Shown here: positions 24,301-36,300 of the stretch, one piece after another
How the letters are laid out: every line of letters begins with the position of its first letter
Numbering within the stretch: position 1 is the first letter of the stretch
Assembly (NCBI RefSeq): GCF_040115645.1
Contig: NC_089573.1
Location: forward strand, 992,001-1,056,000
Direction: 5' to 3'
From: Euwallacea fornicatus
Taxonomy: Eukaryota > Arthropoda > Insecta > Coleoptera > Curculionidae
Length of the DNA: 64,000 bases
The notes under the pieces: model-generated
Database searches by the model: none
The model's input: only the letters and a program-made list of their open reading frames with translations
Told to the model about the DNA's origin: nothing
Position numbers and translations under genes: made by a program

Positions 24301-27300
24301 CTTTTCGTCTGCAGAAATTTCGCGATGATGCGTACCCCATGTTGATTTGCACACGTCCGCCGCTATATCAGGATGTCGTTTAGATGCTGATCCGTAATGC
24401 TACAACAGATTTTGCATTTCCTCGTTGGTAAAAGTCGCAGTTTTCGACTCAGGTTTTGGTTGCACGACTCGGTTTCTTCAATGTTCAAACAGCATTCGTC
24501 CGCAATTACATTTGTAGAAATAGTGGGAAAACAAGGCGTTTTATGTCATCGTGCTGTAAAATAATATTCAAATAGACACAAACGGGAAAAATTCGAATGT
24601 ACGCCCTATCTGTCCACTTCAAATCCCTGGGGGGCACTCTTGGTGCCGTTCCGAACTGCCGCCTTTGATACGTTATTATTAGTCAAAAAGGGCGAAATCA
24701 CCGATACCGGCTATGGGATTTTGATTCTGTGCCCATGAACCATCGAAAAACACAAAAAATCATAAAATTTTTTACTCGTCACGCTAGACTGTCCCCTTTA
24801 AGCATTAATTAAAAAAACTTACTTGATTGGGCCTGACAGACAAAAACAACGAGGAATTGGTAATCAATTGCAACGCGCAGAAAGTTGCCGATTACGCCTT
24901 GGTGGCCCAAGATGAAAATGGAGTGTCCAAAATCATAGGAGTGTATTCGACGAGATATAGAAACGTGACTTTTTGGGAACCTGGTAACGTCACGTTCCCT
25001 CCTGATGTACCTAAATGCGGCTACGATCTCTCGAAGTGTCCCAGTAAGTGCCAAAGTACCACATCAAATCCCGATCTCTGATCAGTTGATTTCAGCTTAC
25101 GATAAAGTAGACATCTTAGTTATTATTTTAGTTTGTGTAATATTTATTGGACTGATTATAGTTGGAAGTATGTTTTACAGGTAAGTGCACCTTTCTAACC
25201 AGTAGAAATAATAATTAAAACGCCCTCAAATCCGAAATTAAAAACACAAAATATCAACTTAATTAAAACGTTCTTGTAGACATTACAGATTAAAAGCTGA
25301 GATTTACTCGGAAGCGTGGAAAGTCAATTATGACGATATAGCCTTCCTATCAAAAGATAGGAGGAGCAGCATTCATTCCATTGCTCCTTTAAAGGTAAGT
25401 TCAATTACACTTTAAGATTATGTTTAATAATAGATTTGTTAGGAAATGGATGAAATGAGCTTAGCGGGGGACAAGCAACTCTTCGCCCAAGTGGGGTATT
25501 ACAAATCAATCAGAGTGGCCATAAAAAAACTACCGGACATCAAAGTCCACTTAAAACACAAACAGCTACGCGAGCTGAACACGATGAAAAATCTATCCAA
25601 CGACAATCTTGTCAAGTTTTACGGGGCCTGCATCGACAACCCCAACAACTGCCTACTAATCGAGTATTGTCCGAAGGGTAGTCTGCAGGATATTTTAGAG
25701 AACCCCCAGTACAATTTGGACTGGTTGTTTAGGATATCCTTAATATTGGACATAGTCAGGGGGATGCATTATCTGCACGGCAGCCCCATTAAATCTCATG
25801 GAGCTCTCAAATCCTCTAACTGCTTAATAGACAGTAGATTTGTGTTAAAAATCTCAGACTTTGGCCTGCACTTTCTGAGAAGCAATGAGAAAAATAGCGA
25901 ATCGGAGGAAGATTCGTATCAGTATTGGAAAAGTAAGGTTCTGGATTAATCACAGCGAGGTTGTATACAGTGTGTTATGAAAATTCGGTCAATGCGTAAA
26001 TGTTTCCAGAAGTTGTTCGTTTTCGTCAAATGTCAAAAACACGTTCCTTTTAATGACAAATTTAAATGACACCGATTACATTGATGCCTGTCAAACTTGC
26101 GACGTCGCCATCAAATTTTTAATAGTAACACGTGATACCCTAAATGAATGGTTCGTTAATGGTGAATGTTATTTTAAAATTTCGGTGAATTTTAAGCTCA
26201 ACACATGGAAACATGCCAAGCAATCCAAATTGCTCGTGTTAATGATTACTGTTAGTTTTCGCGGCAATGTATAAAATCTGCAAGGATTCTGGCAATGTCG
26301 TGAATCTTATCGTACCAGTACCAGTTAGAACGAGCAACTCACGATATCTGACTCACTCCCCCTTGTATGCTGGGCGTAGCTAAATCCACTGAAATTTCAC
26401 TAACATATTCAGAATTTAATCTTCCGTCGATGATTGAAAAAATCATTCTGGCATGACAACTTTAAGGCGTGTCCATGAAAATAACTATCAGTTTCGTCAT
26501 AATCTAAATTTTTTATAAGTAAAAAGAAGCCTCGCCTATAGCGTTTTTAGGTTTGGACAGGCACCAATTATTCAAGGCAATATTAAAGAGTTTCCAAAGT
26601 TTTGTCACACTCTGTATAACTTTAATGGAGCTTTCGTTATGTCCTCATTGCAAGCTGCATCTTACTAAACATGGCCCTTCTCTATTTAAGGATATCTCTG
26701 GACTGCTCCGGAACATTTGAGGATACCACCGACACCTGAGGGAACACCAAAGGGCGACGTGTATTCTTTTGGTATAATTATGGAAGAAATAATCATGAGG
26801 GAAGGTGTTTTCTACATCAAAGGGTCTGCTTTGGAGCCTAAAGGTAAGAAAATCAAATACGCACGTACTTCTACCTGTAAAAATACTGAGCTTTTCGTAA
26901 CAAGAAATTTAGTCAGTGCATTTAATTACAAACATACATTTCGATAACTTATAATTCCATCCCTTACTAATGCCTAGTATTCTTGACCTCCTGGGATGAA
27001 GCAGATAAATATACAGGGTGTCATTTAAGTGCGTGGCAAGGGGTGAACCTTTCAGTAGTTCTAAGATGGAGAGTTTGTATAAACGTAGGTTCCAAGGTAC
27101 GGGATGCACACTTTTCTTCAAATAGTTTTTTTGTAAAAATGTTTATAATCCTTTAGCCGGTTTTATTGAAATTTGGCAGTGTCAATTATGGTTATTATTG
27201 TTATTTACGCGCCACTGACTTTTTAAAAACTCTTATATAGTTTCTTCGCAATTAATCACAGTCTCGGCCGGCCAGGCCTCCGAATTTAAGTCAGTTATAT

Positions 27301-30300
27301 TTTTTCTTTCGGGCATGTAAAGTCCTTCGCTTATAGAACTCCGGTCAACATTGAAGAAGAATCAATACGACGGATACAGAATTCATGTAATCAGATAAGA
27401 CATAAGCCGGTAATATTTGAGCGTGTTCGGCAATCGATGTTAAGACGAGCTGGTGCTCATATTGAAGTTGAAGGAGGACATCTTCAATAACTATTGTAAA
27501 TTTCGTGTTAAATATTATTGAATGTTCTTTTACTAAGAGAGTTGCACACTATTTGCTCGATGGTAGTTTTAAGAAAGCGTATTTATTAGATTTTTCTTAA
27601 ATTTTTTGCATTACCCCCGTACACTCCGCTAGCAAAGGGAGTTAAATAATTTATAGTTTTAAAAACTTCTTTTGCACTATAATAAAAACTGTCACCAAGT
27701 CCTAACATCATATCAGTTTGCGTTTTCTCGTTGTTTACGATTTTTTTTCAAGTTTCACACCTTATATTTTGAAAATAAAGCATTGCCGGACCTACGTTTA
27801 TATTAAACTTTTCGTCTCGGAATCACTCAAAGCATCATCCCTCGAAGTTAACATATAATACGGAATATTACATATAATACGTATTTTAGTCCAAAACTCC
27901 TTGATAAACCTAAAGAATTCGTAAAAAGAGCTTTTCTCCATCATCCATTACGAAATTAAATGTACCGACCGAAGATAGTAGTCGCGAAAGCAAATACTAA
28001 CACATGCGTGTGTTAGGAAAAATGAATGAATGATGGACGCAGCGCAATGAACTACTCTGGCTAAGTGGATTAGCAACCCATTATTGTGTTAGGGTATCCG
28101 ACGGAATATTCTACCAAAAGCTTATTTATATCATACAGGTCTCAAAAAACGACGAAATATCAAAGGCATCGTCTAGCCGAAAATCATGAATGTGGTTCGA
28201 TTCCCAGTTTTAGTAAGATAAAATTTTTTTTGTATATGTTTCGTGTCCTCAGACAAAATAGCCGTACGTAACTCGTTGAAATTTTCTTAACACACTCGCC
28301 CGCTTGCCACCCTCGCCTGCGCCTCTGTGCAACATTTCACACAAATATTCCAAATCTGTCAAATGTCGAGGATTTGCCCGGAAGTATGGAAAGAATGCGA
28401 AATTCAGCTAATTCTGCCAAACCCATTAAATGGCATCAGTTCAAACGCGGAAAAGTGCATTGGAACGAATTGAAATTTTCCAAAACGACGATTTTTCCAC
28501 GAAAGTACAAAATCAAGACGAAATGCTCATAGGTCAGCAAAATTTATCAAATTAATCTTTATATATAAGTTGAAATATCATTATATTTTATTTAAATTCG
28601 TCGTTCGTTCAGAGTTATTCTCTAGACTTGTTATATAAATATACACGTCACATATACGATGTGAACATAAAGTCAACCCTCATTTAAATTCAGGACATTC
28701 TAAGATATTAAAGGAAATAAATTGATAAATGGATCTCGACTTTCATTGTAATTGCGACTACATATGACACCATAACATATGTAGTACGTCCGAAAGTAGC
28801 ACCTAAACTTTCGATCAACATCATGCAGGACTGACACTTTTAAAGGGAGGACGGACCATATGTTCACCCTGTATAAAAATGCAAACATTTTCAAAAATAT
28901 AATTTTCAATTATTGATTGACATTTTTTTCGCGATCGGTTGGCTGTTGGTAATACGGGGGTAGTTTCGTGCTTTAGCAAATCGACAAGAAGCTTTAAAGC
29001 TTAAATCGTTAATTTCTGACTGTTTTAACAACTTAAAGGTAAATGTGAACCATTTCCGGTTATTTGCGCTGGTCGTCATTACCAGATATGTAACGTTTTC
29101 TACGATCCCTCTCACTCTTTGCATCGCAAAGCTGATTTAATTCAGCCTATCGGGCTGCATTCATACACGAATTAATGCTCAGTAGAAGAACCAAAAACGA
29201 ACTTATAAAGCCGTTGCTTAATGGAAATCGATTTTTAACAAAAGTTTAATTTGGACACTATACATTTTTCACGTGTAACTTTTTCAACTACGTCAGACAT
29301 TTCTTTCGACAAGAAGCGGCCCCTGCCGCCCGGAGGCGAAATTTAAATTATCAGAGAAGTTTACGAGCTTATTTCCGCAACCCGCCCTACGCCCCTCGTG
29401 CTAATAAATATCCGCCGCATAAAACGGCATCCGACAGTCGCAACATTGCTCCCGTAGGGGAAATATGTCTGACTGGAAACCCCCGACTTCGTCCGAAGTC
29501 GCGGGGCGACCTGGTCCGCTGAAGCCCCCCGACGTGGGCCCCAATATTTCCCGTGTGAGAAGTCCTGATAAGAAACAAGAGCAAATGAGGATGAGTCTAA
29601 ACCTGCCAGCTAGAGAAGACACTCCTAGTCCTGGAGGTTCAAATTCTACCAGTCCAAGACGCGCTGTGAGCCCCCTCTTGGAAGTGCGAAGGCCAATTTG
29701 TACTCTCAATTGTGACAACTGTAGCTACGCTCTCTTTCATCGGTTTGGACTCATACCTGGAGACTCAAGTAACTATAAAACTTGAATATTACTTTTTTCT
29801 CTTGTCCTGGACGAATGAAAGTAATGCGACAAAAATTTCATATCTGTGCAAATCTGATTTAAATCGCAAATATGTTGCACATTTCTCTGAGGTGTAGGAG
29901 AGCCGTTTTGTAATATAATTCTCAGGGGCATGATATGCCGTTCTTCGTTCATAGCAAATTTTTATCGATTTCGGGTCCACACGCACATTCGGAATTTGGG
30001 TGGCGAATCAAAAGAAGTTTTTTTCTGTCCAAAGGGACGCTTTACATGACCGAGTTCAAATAAAATGTTTAATTACTGAGGGAATAATACGTCATCATTT
30101 TAAGTCCGCCCCATATGTCTGTCTGTCTGGACAATAATGAGATAATTCACTGTTAATAAAGTAAGAGCCCAAATTCTGATTTATTTTTCGCTATTCTATC
30201 CTATAGTAAAATGAATCACTGTTTTTCTTAAGGTTTCGGACGGAAAAATGTTCTTAGTCACTAATAAGGAAAAAAGATGGCTTACGTAAGCATTATTTGC

Positions 30301-33300
30301 GCTACTCCCCATAATAGTAAAACGTGGTTCGCATACAAAACGAGACTTCAAAATTTCAGGGAAGGGCGTAATCTCTTATTCCTCTGAAAACATAATAATA
30401 AGGCTTGCGGCAAAGGAAAAACCGTAGGTACAGGGTGTTGCGTAAAGCTATCGTGACGGGAAAGAGCACCATAGTGGGTCGTCTTTGAAATGGTGTATTT
30501 ACTGGGAGTAAAAAAAAAAAGGTTTCAAACGTTACGCTCTCCCTATACAACTTAAATTTTCAGCATTTTTTTGGATATACACAGTGTCCGGTTTTTTTAC
30601 ATCGGGATTTTAACTACGTATTCAACGCATAAAAATAATATTGATCCGTTATATAAACTATATCCGAGAAATGCTTTGTCAAGGATATACGGGATGTTGG
30701 AGTTTCATATTTTCTTCCAACTTATCGTTTGCAGCTGTCGAAGTTTTCGAGATATTTAGCTTAAATTTTAAACAAAAATTAATAGCATGACGAGACGGAC
30801 GCCCTTCACATTATCCCCTGGCGGTGTGGGCAGCTGGCTACACGCAAACTACCCCCAGAGATGAACAGGTCGTGGAGGAGCGATTTTTTTGCCATCCCCG
30901 ATCGTCCGATCTATCACCTCTAAATTTGTATGTTTGGAGGTATGCGAAGGAAAATGTGTATTCTACACCTGTAAACTCTCAAGAAGAATTTATAAGGCGA
31001 ATAAGAAAGTCAGCTCTTAGAACAACTGTTTAGAATTTGAGAGACGTTCGGCGCTCTTATGCAGACATTTAAATTTACGTGTAGAATGTAATGCCGATGC
31101 TTTCGAACAATTTCTGTAATAACAATTAATTGATTTTGACTTAAGTTATTTTGTTACAGAATAAATTATCGTTTTTCGATTTATTCTGCATTTGAAGTTG
31201 CCGTCGCTCTCTTGTGTACCATTATTTTTTATTTCTCTTCTGTTAAACATTCGTTTTACCCTTAGATCGTCGATAAATAACTATTTGCTGCGGTTTACAC
31301 CGTAGTAGCGTGTCAGAAAATGTAAGGTCAGTAAAATATCAGAAAATGTAAGGTCAGTAGAATGTCAGAAAATGTAAGGTCAGTAAAATGTCAGAAAATG
31401 TAAGGTCAGTAAAATGTCAGAAAATGTAAGGTCAGGAGAATGTCAGAAAATGAAAGAGCAGGAGAATGTCAGAAAATGTGAGGTCAGTAGAATGTCAGAA
31501 AATGTAAGGTCAGGAGAATGTCAGAAAATGAAAGAGCAGGAGAATGTCAGAAAATGTGAGGTCAGTAGAATATCAGAAAATGGAAGGTCAGTAGAATGTC
31601 AGAAAATGTAAGGTCAAGAGAATGTCAGAAAATGTAAGGTCAGGAGAATGTCAAAAAATGTAAGGTCACTAGAATGTCAGAAATATCATAAATCATCTAA
31701 ACTTACTCGATCAAAAAATAGCATGCGCTACTTCTCAATTTTGTGAATAACTGAAAAACGGTGAAATACTGAAATGGTCAACACGCATAAAAGTTTTTAT
31801 ATTAAACAGGCAGTTTAAATATTAAAATTAAATAATTTATGGCTCACCTAAAAAAAATTGAGCGTTAAAACGGGTCATAACGGCAAAAAGTATCGCCTTG
31901 TACATTTTCATGATCATCTAATATTGTCTAATCATGTAGACGCCAAAGAACAACCCACTCCCAAAGTCTGAGCTAGATATCCCAAAGCCCTAGGGAGATA
32001 CAAAGGTGAATTTACAAAAAAAATATAAAACTTTAACATCCTGTGTTTGCTTAACACAGCTTTTCCCAAATACAATTTGTATAACAAATTGATATTATTT
32101 TCATGCGCGGAATTCATGATTAAGATCCTACTAAAAAAAGCCCGAACACTCTGTATAAGAGTATTGATTAGATTTTTTTCTATCGTTGACCGCAGAGGAT
32201 GCGTGATCATTTACGTACCATACCTACCTTGACTCTGAATTTTTCAATAACCAGGTAGATTGGGTATATAAAACTCTCAAAAAATACCTTTGAATTTCGA
32301 TTATCTGAATTGATCAGTTAAGGCATTTCCGAGCGTATTGAATATTAAATTGAGCAGTTATCATGTGCGGATTGCGAAAGATTTAATTATTGTTGAATTA
32401 TTGAATTCTGTTAGAGCCGCATCATCAAGAGCACGTATTACGCTATTCGATAGGCTAAAATGTGTTACTACAATAGGCAGGATTGCCTTGTCAAGCGAGT
32501 CGCTGAGTGAAACGCAACAAGGTGGAAATAACAGCAGTTTCAAAGAGCTCGATGAAACAGCCTATGTAGATTAGCGAGTTAAATTAATAAGGAAAATGGC
32601 TGAATTCGATTCGATTTGAATTCGAACCAAATTTCGATCGAAGGAGGTCGTCTTTTCGGACAACCTACAGGGCTATTTATTTCACAGCGTCCAATGCACA
32701 AACCGCACTATTTATATCGCCAAATTTGCTCGGACTTGTTTTTGAAACTTAAAGCCAGTCGAAGCATTAAATCTGCTATTTTTCCAGCAGGTGAAGAAAA
32801 AAGTGGATTGAACCTGAATAAAAATCGATTGTTTTTAATTGCCCTCAGACCCAATCAATCGTAAAACATGTTTTGAAATGCATTTTCCTGCAATTTCGTT
32901 AAAGGGCCCTTTCGTTATTTTTCATCCGATCCGTACACACAATAGTTTTAATTATCGAATCAGGGCTCTTGAATAGTGTCGAGATAAAATTTGGTAAAAC
33001 TAAATTTACTACGGTGAAGTAAACGCGAGTGCCGCTGTAAAAGATTTGAAGGGCACATCTAGGGCAATATAATACATGAGCAGCGTCAAGGTGTTGCCAC
33101 TTTGTTCTCGAATTTATCCCGCATAGTTAATAAACTTTATGGAATAAAATACTCGTGATGGGTCTGTTCCCTTCAAAGAAATCCAGTTTTACTCCAATTT
33201 TTCATTACTTGGGGCGCTCAAAGACACGATGATCAATTATTTCGATTGTGTCCCGCAGTTTACTTTCTTTTCATACTTAAATGCGTGGAACCAATTTAAC

Positions 33301-36300
33301 TCGAGAAGAAGCATAATAATTGGAAATTGCAATACGGGTGGGACGGAAATAGAAGATATTATTGATCATCACTTAATCATTCATTTTTAGGAGAATAATA
33401 ACGTCAAATTGTAGGAGCTACGAGGAAAGCGAAAATCGAACTTTATTAACACAAATATCTATAAATAACTGATATTTTCGAAATGTCGACGTCTAAAGTA
33501 CGATTGTTGCGCGAGTTACGATTGTCGACAGTGTAAAAAGCGCTATTTTCGAAACTTCGATAATTCGAGAACGGCTGAAAATTCGAACTGGACACTCTAA
33601 GAGAAACGTTCTTAGAAAATTGCTAAAAAAGAGTTGAATCACATGAGGCTTTTTTAATTCACCTCAGTGCTTAAAATTATGTTCGTCCTGCAGCTCGGCC
33701 TGCCAGGCAGAGAGTTCTCGTGTTGCATTTTACCAGTAAATTTTACATAAATTATAATGCATTTTCTATTTTACGTTATAAAAACATCATCAATAAACCA
33801 CCAACTGCACATTTAATTAAGAAGTGACGTACATGGACATAGGGCGGCACACTTCTGACATTCCCTCTGTGCAGTTTTAGATAAAAATTATGACTACTAA
33901 ATGATCATTACGGAAGTGAATAGACCACATGTGGCAAATCGGCCCTAAACCTGCAGGTATCGAAGTTACTGCAGAAGGTACGGGGTCGGTTAAGTGTGGG
34001 ATGTTTTGCCGGAAAGTCGTACCTGTTCTTGAAAAGCGGTTCAGGTTTTGCCATTATCGGAAAAAATGGAAAGAAACGAAAAACAGCATTTTTAACTTTG
34101 CAGACGCGAGCTTACGGCAGCGTAGACGCTCTTCGTCATTAAATAATACCTGAGCTACGGCAACCATGTGCACTTGTATGCACCGCCTTTACCTATCTTG
34201 TGCAGTAATCCATGGGCTGAGTTTTAGTATGACGCCAAAACTACCTTATTGCTGTAATAATCACCAAAATTCGACTTGTGTCAGGCACCAATTCGAGTTC
34301 CGTGGTACCAAACGATTTTTTTTCACATGGCGGGACGGTTCCCGCTCCACTTCCAGGAAGCTACCGAGCGTTTCCGCTCGTCATAGGGAACAGTACTGTT
34401 AAATATACAGGGTGAGTCGGGGGGATCGTGCCAAACTTCAGAAGCGTGTTGTATAGGAAAAATAAATGTAAAAAAACTCAAATGTTGTTATCCGATTTTC
34501 GTTTTTTACAAGTTATAGCGTAAATAAAATTAAAACATAAAATTAAAAAAATTATAAATTTCATAAGAAATTCCATAAATTAACGTTTGGATATCATAGT
34601 AAATGTTCAAAAATATTTCCATTAACTTCTAAACATTTTCGGCTTCGTCTACGAAGAGCATTCGTTGCGCTCCTGATCGTTTCATGTCTTTCTTTAATGG
34701 CAGCTGCAGCATTTCTAATGCGTTGAATTGGTGCATCTTGAGTGTCCACTTTTACTCTGTACACTTCAGTTTTAAACCAACCCCACAAACGATAGTCTAG
34801 TGGTGTGAGGTCTGGAGACCTCGGAGGCCAACTAATAGGGCCACCACGACCAATACAACGTTTCTTATGAAATTTATAATTTTTTTAAATTTTATGTTTT
34901 AATTTTATTTACGCTATAACTTGTAAACAAACGAAAATCGGATAACAATATTTGAGTTTTTTTATGTTTATTTTTCATGTACAACACGCTCCTGAAGTTT
35001 GGCACGACCCTCCCGACTCACCCTGTGGATGAAAGTGTTGGCGATTTTTCAGAACGCGAAGGCAATAGTGTAAGCACTTACCTACTCATAAAATAGGAGA
35101 TTGGGGAACGTATGACGGACGTCCCTGGCCATCTGAAGCTGAATGCGGAAGTGGAAAAGAGAAGATAATGGTTCCTAAGAAATTTAGATGTGAAACCTAA
35201 TGAAAAAATTTTTTCAAGGGAACAGCGAATTCCCCTCTTTTCAGAGGTGATATTTTTGGTATTGTGCGTTACAGGTAGAGGTGCGGTGATATCTTTGAAG
35301 TGCTTATTCCAATTCTCTTCCCGCATCGAAATTGATCGCTAAGACTTACCCGATCGTCGTCCTCGTTTGTGGTATTATTGGGTTGTTGTATTAAGTTACG
35401 ATGATACAAAAAGTGTTATACAACACTTCATTGTTATATGACGAATTACGTCTGGCACATTTTAGCATGTAATGTGAATAGCCTGTAATGTGGTAATTAA
35501 TCATAGTCTCGTACGATATCACTGCGAATGCCAGTAGCAAAGCCAAGATTTATGTTTGGAGGATCACAAGAAATTCACGAAGCAATGTGCCTGACACTGC
35601 TCCATAATTACTTTACCAATAAATACGGCTTGCTCGAAGGAAACAGAATTAAAATGTAACATGCATTTTCCAAGACTTTTCACTGATCTCATTCCAAAGT
35701 CCATTTATTCCTACGTATTTGGACTCTCGATGCAGATTCAGCTCAATTTTTGTTTATTTTTCGAACTGTGCTCCGAATTTAGTGACGACAAAGTTTGCCC
35801 TAATTAAACATATGTACATTTGAATATTGTAACTTCTTTAATTACCGCCATTGAGCGAGGAGTGAACCACTAAAAAAGTCCTGAGGGTCTATAAGATTAC
35901 CAAGATTTATTAATAAGGACGATAACGTCCTGTATTTTTTAAACCTCCTGTATCTGGGATGTTCAAAATGTGCGTATCCATTACCGAATACGATCTGAAT
36001 ATGTAGTACATGCGCGTATTAACAGGGTCCTATTTCACTATCAGGGGTAGTATCGTGATTATACTCGGAGACATAGTGCTTTTAATATGCGCTTTCGTAT
36101 TAGCCCTATGCTTAAAGGATTTCTTAAAATGCGTTTTCCTTCATGTGGCAAATTGGATAGATTTAAGTTTAGCTGAGCAGGAAACAATTTAGGTCAATTT
36201 TCTCGAAAAGTAAGACCCAGACAAACTTAGCACAAGAACACTTTTTAGTATTTAAAAGCTCAGCTTTGAAAGTTAGCAGCGTAAAAAATTAAAATCTTGG

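Larger units (their letters stand above)
21207..24797. mobile_element. 3.6-kb Mutator-like-derived element filling cyclase intron 6, flanked by TTAA
   Basis: The left end CGGGGTAGTCTAGTGTGA (from 21207) is mirrored by the right end, which reads in reverse AGGGGACAGTCTAGCGTGA (from 24797). Both are immediately flanked by TTAA (21203-21206 and 24798-24801). A second inverted match (21250-21345 with 23268-23370, sharing GAAAAAATGACTT and AATACGTGATTTT) lies inside. Minus-strand DNA at 24480-23800 is a Mutator-like transposase relic. Later insertions (a short element and a Tc1-like copy) interrupt it. It nearly abuts both splice sites: 18 nt from the donor and about 40 nt from the acceptor. Confidence 0.65.
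30577..32156 (+). mobile_element. 1.58-kb long-TIR transposon in cyclase intron 11
   Basis: About 200-bp inverted repeats: the left (30577-30780) and the reverse of the right (31960-32156) share ACA(C/G)AGTGT(C/T)CGG, AAAAATAATAT with ATTTGTTATA-like spacing, and GGATGTT(G/A)(G/A)AGTTT. A transposase C-terminal relic and a 26-bp minisatellite lie inside. Confidence 0.75.

Noticed and set aside
21189..24839. A cyclase exon destroyed by the transposon nest in intron 6
   Set aside because: Exons 6 and 7 join in phase, and the length of the joined segment equals that of natriuretic receptors, so no exon needs to be missing, although the motif is diverged.
25443..25932. Loss of the HRD catalytic motif as a sign of gene decay
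   Set aside because: All receptor guanylate cyclases have a pseudokinase here; the missing Asp is normal for the family.
31311..31684. Regular repeats that could look like a CRISPR array
   Set aside because: Units are contiguous 26-bp tandem copies without unique spacers, in eukaryotic DNA; it is a minisatellite. The same holds for 5941-6189.
36010..36192. Short hydrophobic open frame resembling a membrane protein
   Set aside because: 60 codons only, in an intron, with no start context, splice partner or family resemblance.
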